A stretch of DNA of 64,000 nt from Pachyseris speciosa (taxonomy: Eukaryota; Cnidaria; Anthozoa; Scleractinia; Pachyseridae), in NCBI GenBank assembly GCA_016490735.1, contig JAEMWC010000139.1:1182501-1246500 (forward strand). Direction: 5' to 3'. The position numbers and the translations under genes were made by a program. Under the pieces are notes generated by a model that saw nothing but the letters and a program-made list of their open reading frames with translations, had not been told where the DNA came from and searched no databases. Below, in pieces: positions 1-13,449 of the stretch. Position 1 is the first letter of the stretch. Each line of letters starts with the position of its first letter.

Positions 1-165
1 TTTGTATTCCCCGGGTGTTCCCAGACTGCAAGTTATTCCGATTACCACGCCGTTATACGCCGATTAATTTCATAACTTCAACATCGTTCTCCCCGGGTTT
101 TTGAAGTTTTGAAATTCTGCTAGTTCAAATTCCCGCCCCTCCAGATATAAAATCATTCAAATTTA
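1..165. repeat. Partial dispersed repeat at window edge
   Basis: Bases about 60-165 (cgccgatta, cttcaacatc, ccccggg, then a stretch ending in cccgcccc) resemble the left end of the inverted-repeat element at 23598-24507, so the window opens inside or beside another member of that family. The match is by eye and diverged. Confidence 0.4.
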
Positions 166-599
166 GATAACAGATTTAACGTCCACAAGGAGAAAAAAAA
201 TACTTAGGGCAGAAAAATTTTTCTTTATTTGAAATTCGTCTAAGTCCTACCTTGGGCGCCAGAGGTTATTTTTTTCGTTTCAGGGATACACTCCTATTTA
301 GTTTTTTCAACGGGCCTCTGGAGCCAGAAAGAAAGTCCCGAAAACTTTTCAGGTCCCAAATTCATTTGTAAAACTGCGATCCGCTTATGTTTTCAAGGTG
401 AGAAAGAGCAGCGTGTGCAAGATTCCGGAATGCACGCCCAACCCGTGTTACACGCTCTTACAACTTCTTTACTAGAACTCTAAAAGAATAGAACACTTTA
501 CTTTCGTTTTTATGAACAATAGAGGTGCAACACTATCCCCGCCAGTGAAATGTAGAGCTTACAGGAGCTGCAACACTCCGTGGACCCATTTAAATCTGC

Positions 600-757
600 T
601 GTTACTAATCATTTTAGTCTCCCTCATTTAATTTGTACATCATTTTATACAGCTTTATCTAATTGTACATTTTTTTGTCAGCTTGTAATTCACATGCACA
701 TTCACAGTGATGGGAAACCTTTGTGAATTATAATAAATAAATAAATAAATAAATAAG
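600..757 (+). repeat. AT-rich stretch ending in an (AAAT)n tract, possible LINE 3' tail
   Basis: An A/T-rich stretch ends in about seven AAAT units (731-757). LINEs of the CR1/L2 type often end in a short microsatellite like this, but no reverse-transcriptase coding sequence is visible upstream, so this is only a possible 3' end. Confidence 0.3.
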
Positions 758-1643
758 ATTTGATGCCGAAAGAGGTCTTCGTTTTAAAAGCTACGGTGAG
801 AATCATAAGCCCGAAATGTTTGGGGTATTTCGAGAAACGTAGTCACGCAATATCGTAGTCACTTACCGGGTGTATCACGCGCTATCACGCGCTGGGAACT
901 GGTACCAACTGTGTCCGAGAAAAAGCCTGTTTGTTTTTGACCGCCATTTGAAGGCTTTGAAAGCAACGGACAACGAGGTGCAAATATTTCATTATCAAAT
1001 TCTACTGTAACTGAACAGGATTTATCACTCCAGTGATGAAGGTGTTATATCAATGTTCATTGTTTTTATTTTTGTCCTTATCTTATATTAGTTTTGCCCT
1101 TTAAGGGAAAGTACTTTGGCCGTGCAAGTGAGTGACGTGTTGTCCTTTGTCGATCCCATTTTGTTGTTTATAGGAAAACGTAGATGCATATTTAATGTGG
1201 TGACCTTTTAAGTAACTAACTATTTCGTTATTATTATTTGTAAAATAATCAAAGGATCGATCACCCTTTCACTCTCTAACTTCGCGTGCTCTCAAAAATG
1301 ACTGCTTAAGAGTTGTAGACTCAAGGTTTTTTCTTGTTTAGTTTCAATCGTAACATTTTTCATTGCATTGTATGCTGTGAACATTAGCAAAGGTAGAACT
1401 TAAGCTTTTCAACTTAGATTACAAGCATGTAACCTTAAAATTTGTGATCACGATTAATAATTTTAACTGATTGATCTTGCTAACCAAAGACATTAACATC
1501 AGTGCACTGGGTTACTTATGAAGGGAAGGGCATTCCCTTATACAGGTTCACTTCTTCATTTTCAATTCTTTTGGGGTCTAGTTCAATGATCAGTTTCTAA
1601 GCTAACATCAAGTGAATAATCAGTGTAGAGCCTTCCATCTGTT
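758..1643. other. Stretch without recognised gene
   Basis: No ORF, splice-linked exon or RNA gene could be recognised here. It lies upstream of the ALMS1-like gene and could hold its promoter or non-coding first exon, but no specific element can be supported. Confidence 0.4.
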
Positions 1644-1790
1644 AAACCACTAGCGACAGTGTGTCACCCAAGCCGAAAATGCTTAGGGATTGGTTAGGGT
1701 TAGGGTGAGAGGAGGGGTTGGTATTTAGTGTTTGCACCTTATACATTTTTAGCATTTTCAGTTTGGGTGACACACTGTCACTAGTGGCTT
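1644..1790. mobile_element. Short inverted-repeat (MITE-like) element
   Basis: The left arm starting ccactagcgacagtgtgtca is repeated in reverse complement at the right end (tgacacactgtcactagtgg). The arms are about 37 bp with few mismatches and the whole is about 147 bp. The middle holds two TTAGGG units in a G-rich run. There is no coding capacity, so it would be non-autonomous if mobile. Confidence 0.75.
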
Positions 1791-1900
1791 GTTTCCATCT
1801 GATGTAAGTACTTGACTATGCTTTCATGTTTTAATGTTTGAAGTGGGTTTTTTCTTGTCCTTTAACTTTGGCCTGGAAGTTAACTATGCCAAATCTCTTA

Positions 1901-2590
1901 GGGGGTGATTAAATGGCGAATTCAGCTGGGTGGGGTGGGCTGAAATACTGTTGCGATTACATGACAAATTTCAGCCCAGGCTGAAATATAAGCCTGGGCG
2001 CCAAATATGAAATTGCATGGGTAGAGTCACCGGAAAAATCAAAATGGCACCAAGGACACGAATTGTGAAAATGGGTGCAATACTTCTCTCGCAATTTAGC
2101 CTTTTGTTGACTCTCAATTTTCAACTTTTTGGAATGGTGACATCCTATAAGATGATGGAAATCAAACGAAATCTGTCTTTGGTCACATACCTGTCAGCCA
2201 GAAAGAGTTACTGCTTTACCTTGTCTGCATTGAAGTCACTGTTGTTGTATTCCATTTTAGCTTTCAAATTAGCCAGACATTGAATGAGATTCTCAATTTT
2301 ATGCCTTTATCCACTGAAATCTTTTCTTCTTTGCAGCCATCTTGTTTCCCAGAAAAACAACCTTACTGTGCATGCTCACGTTTCCTTTTCAGCCTGGACT
2401 GAAATTCCATTTCGATTACATGGAATTTTTGCGGATTTTTCAGCCCGTTTGCCCAGGCTGAAAACCAGGCTAGGATTTTCAGCCCGGCTGAAACCTTCTC
2501 ATGTATTGCCACTTTCATTTCAAGAGGGTTTCTTTCAGAACCTGAGCTGAAATTTCAGCCCGGGCTGAAATTTACCATGTAATCACCTCC
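1901..2590. mobile_element. Inverted-repeat element rich in ttcagcc/ggctgaa motifs
   Basis: The ends are reverse complements over about 20 bp (gggggtgatt at the left, aatcacctcc at the right). The interior repeats the near-palindrome tttcagcc...ggctgaaa several times. ORFs inside have no recognisable similarity. It lies just upstream of the ALMS1-like start codon. Confidence 0.6.
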
Positions 2591-2817
2591 TTACCATCTC
2601 ACTTGAACAGCAGCATAGTTGACGGTTCCTTCTGCAGGTACCGGAGCTCAGATGATGTAAACAGCAAACAAAAGACAGAAAACAATACAACTCCTATCAC
2701 AATACCTCAAAAAACAATAGAAATATGTGCTCCGGTACATACAGAAAGACTCTACTTGACCCTTAGAGTTAATTTATACATTCTGGGTTGCATTTTCAGT
2801 TGTGATGTTCATGTTTT

Positions 2818-5800
2818 ATGATGGAGCAACCTACACCAGTTTTGAAAGTCGATTCAGAGTTAGGACCTGGTCATTTCCCATCAGATGAGAGATATCGTGA
2901 CATTCAACAGGTAATGACAACAGTTGTAAGGATAAAGAAAAACTAGATGAACGGTCAAACTAGTAAGACTGTTGTCCGCCCAAATTCCTTGAAGCCCAAA
3001 ATGTGAAAGTTAGCTGTCCCAGCCCAAATCTAAGCTTTTATGGTAATTGCTTGGGTGTCCAGGGGTACAGGGTTCCTTTGACTTGAATGCCTTGCATGTA
3101 AGTGATCATTCAAAATTCAAGCCAGACTTGGACTGAAACTGTGCTTGTTGTTGTGTTGTTGTTTTTTTACACAAACAATGTACCTGGAATTGTAGGACAA
3201 TAATGGCAATAATATATTAACCATAGTGTGACAGCTCCAACTTGTTTAAGTTTGTCCTAATGGCTGTTCAAATTCTCGAAACCTGAATTTGAGTAGTGAG
3301 AGTGTAAGTATGATGATGAGTTATTTTTGCTATACTTTTCATGCAGTATTTTTATTGATCAGAAACAGTGAGTTTTGAGAACAGAGGTATTTCTAGCTGT
3401 TAATAACCACTAATCAGCAATTTTCTGCCATAGACAATTTGTTGTTGTTACTTTTAGGAATACTTGGAACAATGGCACTTGCTAACAAATTTGGGGTCTG
3501 GTTTGACATCTGAGACACAGCCACTAGAACCACAAGACCCTCCATCTTCCCACAGCAGTACAGCGAGTGTTAATGCACAGGTTGAGGACAGTACCAAGCA
3601 AAAGGATGATAAACAGGAAAAGGTGGGTTAAATTAAATATTTAGCAGTGTTTCAGAAACAATACTTTATTTCAAAATAAGGTAGTATGTGTAAAAATCAC
3701 AGAAACATCACTAATTCATTAAAAGTATAAAATGTCCATTCAATAAATATTCAGGTTATTCTTCAATCTTAGTTTAAACCTGTTTGCCCAGAGCATACTG
3801 TGCTTTTTAAATGTTGTTTTAAGTATTGTACCAGAAAAGTGAGACATTCACTTTTATTAATAGTCAAAGATGGCATCTGTATTTAGCATCTTTCCACCGT
3901 AAGCTGAACAATCCTTCCTTTGTTACAGCCTTGGTGTCCCATCTCACCTTTAAAACACTTAGTGAGTCACTGCCTGGGGCAGTAGTAAATTATCCAACAG
4001 CCACTGCTTTACTCCTCCCTTTGAATACTTATTTTTCCTCCAGGGAGCTAGTGAGGAGTGGTTTGTTCTTGGAGAGGAGTCAGTAGAGGGTGTTGACACA
4101 GGAAGCCCAATTGAAGATGAAGAGATGACTAAGCCGGGGATCCCTGACCCAGACATGAAACTAACAGGAGAAAACATCACTCAGGTTGACACAGTGTATT
4201 GTAATGATTAACCCTAACTGATTGTATGCCCAATTAATTTCTGGTCAAAGAGGATTGTACCATAAAGTTTGCATTAATAATATATAATATTTTGCAGTTG
4301 ATAAGCTGGGTACAAGCAGGCTGTCATTAAGGTTTTCAGAAGATGGTCTCTCAGAGAAAGTAGCCGGTCAAAAATCGAGCAATCCTTCCTATAGTTGTTA
4401 TGTTTTACTCATGTTCAGACTGAGACTAGTCGGCTGATTTTACTCTGACTAGTAGCCAGCCATAAAAGCTGGTTATTATTTGAGGGAGGCTGTTATTTTC
4501 AATATTTCCATAAAAGCAGAGTGATTATTCGAGGGAGGCGATTAATCAAGGGATGGCTATTATTTGAGGAAATACAGTAACTGATTTATGAGAGTCTAGA
4601 AAAGGTTAGGTGGGATGTGGATATGAATTTTACATCCAGTAAACATAACAACTATTGTAAAAAGCAAGAAAACTGCAGGCATCAATAAATTTTGTTTAAG
4701 CAAGGTAAGGTAAAGGTAAAATCTTTATTTAGACACGGTATCTCCTTCAGGACTATACAATATTTCATTAAATAAATCTAACTACCTAACTAACTTAAGA
4801 TTGTAAATAACTACTACAATAAAAGAAATGATAAAAACCTGCTTTACAAGGAAGCCATGTATAAAAGCAAACTAAAATAAAATACAATTTGTATTTCACT
4901 TGGTGGTTTGGGATACCTATTTTCAACCCTTAAAATGGTGTTTGACAGTGTAGTTCTCATTTTAATGAAGATAATGTCTCTCCTTTTAACAGTTATCATC
5001 ATATGCTGAGCAGTGGCACGAGCTGGAACTGCTCAAGGCAAGTGTCAGGTCTTTAAGCCACGCTGCAGGTTTGCCACAGTCACCCCAGCCACCACAAGCA
5101 GCAAATGAAACATTAGCTAGTGCACTGAGCAGTGGCTCACTGAGTGTTGAGGCTCTTGATGAAGTGGGACTCAGGGACACCAAGGTCCCACCCCAGGAAG
5201 GAACGACTCAGGATGGTAAGCTGCCGTGTTACGATGTCTCATTTCATACTTGAAAGATGCAAACTTGGGCAAAAAGTTAAAACTTTTTGAGGTGTGAAAA
5301 ATTCTAGTGGGTATATGTGCATGTATTGAACTATGAAAAATATTGAGTGGCTGTTTTCACTTTTGTGAAAGGCATTAAGTGCAGTTTCAGTTTTCGTTTC
5401 CATGTTTCTGAGAGTTTCAATGGGTTCAAATCAACAGGGGTTTTGTTAATTGTAGAAATAGGAGTGTATATGATTTAAAAACGGCAGGCACAGTCTCTGA
5501 GATTTCTTTTGGCTGGTCTTTTCAATTACTTAATGGTGAAGGTGGGTACTCTGTTCAGAGTACTCACGTGCTGGTACCCTCTGGAGCTGGCTTTAAAGAA
5601 AACCATGAATCTAAGAGAACATGTTGCAGTGGCAAACTTGTATAGGTAAATGCAGGTTAACATTCAACACAAAAGATGCTGTTTGAAAATTATTTTTCCT
5701 GTGGCTATTAGATATTTTTAGCAATTTTCAGACCCAACCTCTTTCCCATAAAGGCTTTCCATTATGTGAGTGAGAACACCAGAATCGGTAGTTACCATTT

Positions 5801-8800
5801 AAGGAATACAACTGAGGTTCCGAGGTCAGCTGCCAGCAAAGTGGAAAGTTCTACTGAGGCTGTGCCTTGTTTACAGGTTATGCTCTGATCTAATCTACTT
5901 GCCCTTTCTTAATGAGATAACTATCACCAAGTTTGAATTAGGATGAATGGTATGCCAACACAATGCTGTAGTTTTACCATCAAGGTTTAATCAAACGTTC
6001 TTGAATCGTACTGCTTGCATTTTTATGAAGCTGAGTTTTCAATCTGATTTGTGCCTGTATCATTGTAGCTGTCACACCAATGGGTGCAGCTCAAGAAGCC
6101 GAAGACTTGGAAGAGCATGTTCACGAAGATGATCCAGCAGACAGTGGAGCATCATTCAGCATGGATGATACCAGTGTGGAGCAGACACAACTAAGAAATC
6201 AGTGGTTTCCTCTTAGGCCAAGTGCTGTAGGAGAGGACGATGTAGACACCCGTCAGGTTACATATCCTGCAGGCACAGCTGTTCATGGGTCAGACACTGA
6301 CGGACTGCATAATATACCGCATGCTTGGGCTGATGATGGCAGTAAACAGTCGCCTCCTGAGAGATCACAGCCAGATGGACGAGATGGACCAGACGTCATG
6401 AGGACGCCGTGGATTGGTACCACGTATGTGAACACCCAACAAGCTGTTTCACCTCCACTGCTGACCCCACAGCTCGCAAGTGGAACAGCTGCTAGTAAAG
6501 ACAGTGGCAGTGATGTGTCCCTCAGTTCTCAGCCAAACGGTGACCATAACATCACACCTCTTGACATCATCACCAGAAGTGTCCCCCCTCCCAAGAGAGG
6601 TGCAAGCCTTATCACTGAGCTGAAGCACAGACACGCCCCTCAGTTGAACAGTGACAGCGATACTGAGAGCCCGGTATCTAAGCTGCTTGGTCCAAACTTC
6701 CGTGCGGTGCAGCAGGTGCTAGATAGACTGAAGCAGGATAGACTGACCGATAGTGTGAGTGATGAGGCTGAAGAAGCAGCTTCTGAAGGACGCTCCATGA
6801 CTGAGGAAAGCTTGCAATCTGTGCCAAGTGTCGTAATGCTAGCTGCTGATGCCGGATCAAGAGGTAACAGAGCTCAATGGACTTCTGGGCGACCTAGCTC
6901 TGTGACAAAACCTGATGATGAATTTGAAAGGCGTGGGACACTTTCTTCTAAGGTTCCACTACCAGACAAAGAAGAACAAACAGGCAACAGATATTCAATG
7001 GACGGTAGTGTCCAGTGGTTTTCGGACAGCAATTTACCCATTGCCAGAAGAGCTTGGGACACCAGACGTGCATCAAGCTGGACAAGTGCCAAGGTATCTT
7101 ATGATCCAAGTCCTGCTAAAACAGTGCCAAGATTAACCGTGCCAGGTGCCATGAAATCCTCAGTAGATGTAATGCATCATAGTTCCACAAATGCATTAGC
7201 AAGGATTGCTGGGGGAGAATATCGACCACCGCCCAGTGACTTGCTGGATGATAGACCTAGTACACACAACCTACCTCCACCCCTGAGCTCTGTTGATGCA
7301 GCACCTAAATTAACCGCACCAGCTGCCCAGAAATCCTCAATAGACTTGATACAGTTCAATCCTGCAGCTAGCAGTGCCACAAATTCACAGACTGCGGGAA
7401 GAGAATATCCATTACCCTCAAGTAAAGAAGGCAGTGAACACGTGTTATATCGCGACTTGCTGGCTGGTGTATCTCTTCATACCCTACCGCCACCTCTTTT
7501 GCCTGCAACTGACCGATATTTGCCAGAGCAAAGTTCTCGTAGTTCTATAGAAAGCAGCCTCCGGAGCTCACGAATTGCCTGGGGCGAGCACCCTCACCCC
7601 ACTAGCTCTGACTTGGTCCACAGACCAACTGATGAAGCACTTCCATCAAGCAGGCCTATATTGCAAGAACGTGATGTAACTTCGTGTAGCTCCGTAGGGA
7701 GCAGCATTCCAACTCCTAGAGGAGATAGTGGATTGCTAGTGGGTTCGTCGCGAGAGTTGTCCAGTCGTCGAGAAAACGAAGAAAGTTCTCTTGTCATTCC
7801 AGCTGGCAATCTGGCGTTCCCAGGTCAAACCAGCTCCAGAATAAGATTTGTCTTAGACAGTGATGCTGCAGTATTTTCAAGCGCAAAGGAGAGAACAGAA
7901 GATCCGAGTAGGACAGGACAACGGCAAGCGCAGGGCCAAGCATTGCAAAGTGGAAGCAGCTTTCAGCGTTTACGAGACAGTGATGGAGGTGCATCTTCTG
8001 ATGATACTGATGACCTCTTGAACTACGAACCGGTGCTGGAAGGCGATCGGCAATATCTGCGAATGCAAAAACGAACAAAGCGTTCGGGATCAATGCAAGA
8101 GGAGGAACAGAGAACGCTTGCGGGTTCATCCAGGGGTTTACACACTGTTGATAACGGTGGTGGAATGTCTGGTAGAGGACAATCACTCTCCACTCTGCAG
8201 AGCCGGGATGGCAAATATAGTACTCCGTCAGAAGTGGATGACAGTCATATCAAGTCATTACACTGGTCTCTTGGCGCGGGAACCATTTCTCCCATCTCTG
8301 TCACCGGGCTGGCGGAAAAGGACCCACAGCAAGAAAAAGCGTCCACGCCACTGGTTCCAGGGAGTGAACGTTCCAGTGTGTTGGAGCATGGTACCTTGCA
8401 AGAGCAGAGTCTTGAGGAAGATGAATCTTCAGTTCAAACCGAGGATCGTGATGCAGTTGCATCAAGACAGACCCATAGCCGCTCAACTACCGACGTCTCT
8501 TCGTCAGATGAGGTTTACCGACCGATTTTGTTTCGGGATGCCGCAAACAAGGAGAACCACCCAAACGAGAGTGCCTTTCAACCCTCATCATACGGCATCT
8601 ACGACATTCGAAGGTCCTCAGGGCCTGGGAGCACAAACAGGCGCAGAAAGGCCCTGGGTCTTGACCCAAACCCCGCAAGGGAGACAGCCAGTCAAAATGG
8701 TGCTGGCATGGTGTACATTTCAGGGAGCTCAACACCAAGTAGTATCCAAGACGGCAGGCAGTTTAGAGGAATGGAGGATTTCGCTCCAAGAACCACTGCT

Positions 8801-11800
8801 TATCGAAACGCACGGTTGGAAAAAGATCATTACGAGGGAAGTTTGGAGAGCAATGAGGAGATAATGAGACCTAAGGCTAAAACGTATCAGCTGGAAAGAG
8901 ACCCTAATGCTCTGAAGAGCCGACAGAGTCAAGGTGCTCGCCATCAGTACCATGATGGGCATTTGTCACGCGACGAAAGGAGGTCACGCAGTGGTCCAGT
9001 CAAGGATTCGCCTGAAAGTCACAACAGAACAGAGAAACGAATCACTTCAGGTCGGTCTAGCCATTTACCTGGCGAGTATATGGACAGAACCGACCCAAAC
9101 GGAACAAGACGAACTTCCAGTTCAAGAAAATCAAGAAGAAGGTCCACGGAGGATAGTCTCGCTTCTTCGCCGCGGCAGGAAAAAACAGGGAAGAGTAGAA
9201 AACACACAGATGCGAGGACTCGTCACCACTCTCGAGATGGAGGTGATTACGGTACCAAAGCTACTAGGTTTGATACTAACATTTCGAAGCTGTCTTCGTT
9301 GATCTCAAAATCGATCGACGAAAGCATCTCTTCGTCTTCTCAGGCGTCAGTTTTTCCAACTTCAAGATGGTCGAGTTCAAAACGTAGAAAGCATAGGATG
9401 ACTTCGTCGAGTGAATCCTCGGATGTTTCTGAATTCTTCAATTATGCATTTATGGAACCTCGTCTGCGCTCTTCCATCAAACATAAGGTGCGCCTGAGAG
9501 AGTTACTCAAATCTGTCAAGTCGCACGATATTTCTCCTATAGTCAGAACGCGTGATACTACATCAACCGAGTCAGCATCTTACGTATCATCCAACGAGGG
9601 ACGCGAAAGGGAAAGAAATGGCGAAAGAGAATTACAGCGAGTAAAGGAGGTTCCTCCAGCAGTAGCGCAACCCCGGCAAGCGCAAGCGTTTGAAGTGCCA
9701 TTTTCTACTTCAAGGCCTTCAGACGTAGAACCCAAGTGCACATGTAGCTTGGCACAGAAAGGCGCTGCTATACCAGCCAAGACCAGAAAGTTAGAAAGGA
9801 GAGGTGTTGGTGGTGAGTTTTGGTCACCTCCGCGGAAGCGCGATATTGGTGTTAACTGTCCTACTCCAGTCATCTCAAGCAGCCAAACTTCCAGCTCAGA
9901 TGGGTCAGTGTATCCCCAGTTTGAAGACGCCGGTACACAGACAGAGAATATTGCAAGTGGACGTAAAGTAAACAGGAGGATTGAGGTGGAGCCTGTTAAA
10001 TCCCAGCGCAAAAAGGTTAAGAGCCCGCGTAGAGATATCGAAGAACGTGGAGTTATTTCACAACCTTCACCCAAGAAATCGGATTACATTTACAGTATGG
10101 ACCATCGGGAAGTTCGACATAAACCAAAGGAGCGATTGATACCAAGTCAAAACTCGCCGGATCACAGCGCTAAAACGACCTCTGACCGAACAAGCAGAGC
10201 ACAGGTACCTGCTTGGTTTCACTCTTTGACGAGCAAACCGCAAACTGAGCAAGGAACTGTGTCCCACCTTAAGACCCCGAGTAGAAGCCGCACCAATGAT
10301 GAATTTCGCGTGGACGTGTTTGATGCTGCCGTGAATTCATCCAGCTCCATACAGAAACTCAGCCTCCAGGAAGCATTTCTCTACGCGAAGTCCCAGTTTG
10401 TGAAGCGTTCACAGGATAGAGTAGCGAGAATCGAGCAGGCCGCACGGGAAAAGGAGAAGCGTAAAATGATGGCAGAGGCTGCCGCTGAGGAAAAGAGGAT
10501 AGAAGAAGCTTTAAAACCAAAAGCGATACCAGATGCTCCTAAGATCACGACGCCTGTGAAAAGTGCAAGTAAGTGTGGGTTATTTTGATAATATCTTCTC
10601 AAACAATGAGCTGTGGTACTTGTTAGCCGGATTGAGAAAGTAGCTAGCAGCAAAAGCTGGATAGGAAAACGTGGCTCACTGTGTTTTCTTGATGTCCAAA
10701 AAAGGGAAAATCTTTTTAACGCTAAAATGGGTAGTATAGCCGCTAAAGTAAATTACAGTGGGCGATGTCCTTGTGGGGCAAGAGAGCGAAGCTCCCCTCA
10801 CGACGAGATCGCACCCCGTAATTCGCCACTTCCACATCTCCCATGTTACACTTTGTTTGCCCCCAAAATTTTGCATAACCATTGTTTTCAATTTCTCTTG
10901 GGACTAACAATCGTCCCGAGAAAACAATGCTTATGCAAAATTTTTGGGGGCAAACAAAGTGTATTATGGGAGATGTGGAAGCGGCGAATTACCAATTTGC
11001 CCGCTTGCACAAAGTTAGAGGAACATCGTGTTGGACGCTGTGGTACAAATCACGAATAGTCACTGGGAGTGTCGGTCGAGCTACCATGGTAATATTTTAT
11101 TTTGTTTTATTTTACTTTCTTTTTTGTGACGCTTTGACTTGTTATTGTTCTCGAAATTTCTCGAGATTTGAACAACGTGAAATCCTTTTTTTCAGATCAG
11201 CTCCATGTACCGAAACCGCGTCAGATGACTCGAGCAGAGATGAAAGAGCTAAACCAAAGGTAAGATGAAGAGAAAGAAAGACAAACTGACCAGATCGTGT
11301 TCTTACAGCTTAACTACCTTACTCACTAAAGTGTGTCTGGCCAGCGAAACCCAGTCCTGAAGAGTGCCCCGTTCAAAGGGAACGAACACAGAGGAATGAC
11401 CAAATTGTCACCAACATGAAAGGGACTATGTCATGAAAATTTCATTTTTTGGAGGTCAAATTAAAACCGAGTACCCTCGAGTGCCACTTCTTATAACCAA
11501 AATGCTCCTAGAACAGCAAAACAAAGATATCAACTGGACTATGGGTGCGTCGTCTGCTATCCCCTCCCAGAATATCAAATAAAACGGCTGCAAAGAGTTC
11601 AAACAACATGCGCCGTCTACGTACTTGGGCGGTTTGCTGCTTTAGAGGACTTGCAGAAATTAAATTGGCTTCCAATTATTAAAAGGAGAGACCTGGCACT
11701 ACTGAAAATCACTCATAAAGCCCTCTATGATGATGTCTGGCCTGATTACTTACGCCTTAAATTCCATACTGTCAGTGCCTACAATTTAAGATCTCTTGAC

Positions 11801-12218
11801 GCGCCAAAATTGGCTATTCCAACCGAAAGTGGCACTTTTCAGGACTCAGCAGCGAGTTTATTTAATAAGCTACCTGATAGGTTAAGGCAAGAACCTGACT
11901 ACAACAAGTTTGTTAGGCTAGCGAAGAAGTTCATGTTCTCCGAAGGAGGAAGCGTATGACTGACTTTTACTATTATTATTACTACTATGATTATGATTAT
12001 AACTACGCTTCCTCTATTGTACATTTTTTTTATCGAACTCTTTTTAATTATTTTCCTTGCTGCACTTCGATTTTTTTTATGAATATGATGTGACTTTCCT
12101 TTTAGTCTTCTGTTCTTTTTCTTAATCTATTGTGTATATAATTTTTAATTCAAAATATTGTAGTAGTTAGGGCATTAGTAGGCGAAGAGCCACCTTGTGG
12201 AAGTACTACTAATAAATC

Positions 12219-12254
<36 letters not shown>

Positions 12255-13316
12255 TTCTCAAAAGGGGTTGCAAACCATCTTCTGTATTTGACTACTTTCT
12301 CACAGCACAGGAGAACTTGAAAAAATTGGCCCAATTTTCTCAAGTTACAATCTACCTAAGCCAAAGAGGCTTATATATAGTTCTGCTAAGTAATATTAAA
12401 AACTCGCAAGGCCTAAAAAAATTAAATTTTTTTAGCTTTGTTTTCGCAACCGCTTCAATTGTGTGCTTAGCTGCGATGGTTTTAAATTCATGAAATGAGC
12501 TCACACTAGCTAGCCAATGTATTAGTTATTTCAAGAGATTTGTTTGACCACAGGCAGGTCAGTGTTTTCTCTGATGACTTGTCTTGGATGTTATCGCAGT
12601 CCGTGGAAAGGAGCTCCGTTCAGAGGTTGTCGTTTCATTTCGTTCGTTTGTCTGATACTTAGTTTTGCCTCTTATTCATTTCTTGCAGACTTTACAAGAA
12701 CCTGCCCGAGGTTAAAGCGAAACATGAGCAGATGAAGCGACAAGCTTTCTACCGTACAAACAGATTGCGGGCTCAACTTTATGATAAAGTACGGTCACGT
12801 GTTTGCTGTTTGCTTCACTGTCATTTTTGCAGTAAGATAATTTGGTCACTGGTGATGTAGTCTCCTTCGCAGCCGTTTTTTTTGGTATGTCACGCAAGGG
12901 GGAACGTTGCTGGCTGGCGAGGGAGACTACTGGTGATGGCAAGGATTAGGCCTTTAACACAGCGCAAAACGCCGAAAAATACGAAACCGAGACCACTTGA
13001 ATATTTTTTTCAAGTTGTAGTCTTGGGGAAAAGTAACTTGCGCTCAGGCTCTCTTATCTTTTCCCTTGGAAAACCACTCTTGCCGGAAACGACAAAAGAG
13101 CGGGACAAGAGGTGAGGCTGTTGGCAGGTTAGGGATAGAAAGCTTGAAATGCCTCTCTGGAATCAAATCAGTGGTCAAATTTTTTTGGTTTTGCGTTGTA
13201 CAATCTTGACTTGGAATTCAAGTTCCAGTCATCCTTTCATTCACTCACTCATTCATTGTTTCCTTCTTTGTTTCTTGCAGAGAGTCCGTAACCGCCTCAA
13301 AGGAGCTGGGAAGTGA
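2818..13316 (+). CDS. ALMS1: ALMS-motif protein, ALMS1-like centrosome/basal-body protein
   Basis: Eight exons joined by GT-AG junctions with matching phases: 2818-2910, 3458-3622, 4044-4184, 4993-5215, 6069-10568, 11196-11259, 12689-12788 and 13281-13316. They total 5,322 nt, or 1,773 residues. The start is the first of two consecutive ATGs; an in-frame stop lies at 2803. The first exons encode FPSDERYRDIQQEYLEQWHLL. The 4.5-kb exon is Ser/Arg-rich and looks disordered. Residues about 1639-1773 form the ALMS motif: SLQEAF at 1639, a charged helix, then LPEV, a YRTNRLRAQLYDKR-type block and a basic C-terminus. ALMS1 family proteins localise to centrosomes and basal bodies. CEP295 and C10orf90 also carry this motif, but the SLQEAF block and overall form fit ALMS1 best. 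Vertebrate ALMS1 is much longer and has tandem repeats that are absent here. Confidence 0.85.
10818..10992. mobile_element. MITE in intron 5 of the ALMS1-like gene
   Basis: Two arms of about 70 bp are near-perfect reverse complements; the left starts gtaattcgccacttccacat and the right ends with its complement ggcgaattac. They flank a short spacer. The element lies between the giant exon and the first ALMS-motif exon and has no coding capacity. Confidence 0.85.
11490..12256 (+). mobile_element. 5'-truncated LINE fragment (reverse-transcriptase ORF C-terminus)
   Basis: Translation in the + direction gives the typical end of a CR1/L2-like ORF2: LDYGCVV..., LQRVQ, then LNWLPIIKRRDLALLKITHKAL and LFNKLPDRLR (clean ORF 11651-11959). 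The upstream part needs a frame change. The copy ends in an (ATT)n tract at about 12218-12255, as such elements do. It sits in the sense direction within the ALMS1-like intron between exons 6 and 7 and lacks the endonuclease and polymerase core, so it is dead. Confidence 0.85.
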
Positions 13317-13441
13317 TTGATAATTGTATTTAATGTCTTAACGATTGTACGCCCTCTTCGCTTTAACTGTATTTTCACAATCTGTCCCCCTTCAAGAAAA
13401 CAATTCGTGTCAAGATTTTATTCAGTGAAATGTCTTAGTAC

Positions 13442-13447
13442 AATAAA
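13442..13447 (+). terminator. Polyadenylation signal of the ALMS1-like gene
   Basis: AATAAA lies 126 bp after the TGA at 13314-13316, in A/T-rich sequence. It is the first canonical signal after the stop codon. Confidence 0.6.
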
Positions 13448-13449
13448 AC

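Noticed and set aside
1684..1712. Telomere-like TTAGGG repeats
   Set aside because: Only two consecutive units inside a MITE; not a telomeric array.
7794..8186. Minus-strand and other-frame ORFs across 6.4-10.3 kb, including 8118-8864
   Set aside because: They are shadows of the 4.5-kb ALMS1-like exon and show no domain of their own.
11651..11959. A host exon of the ALMS1-like gene
   Set aside because: The translation is LINE reverse-transcriptase C-terminus and is followed by an (ATT)n tail.
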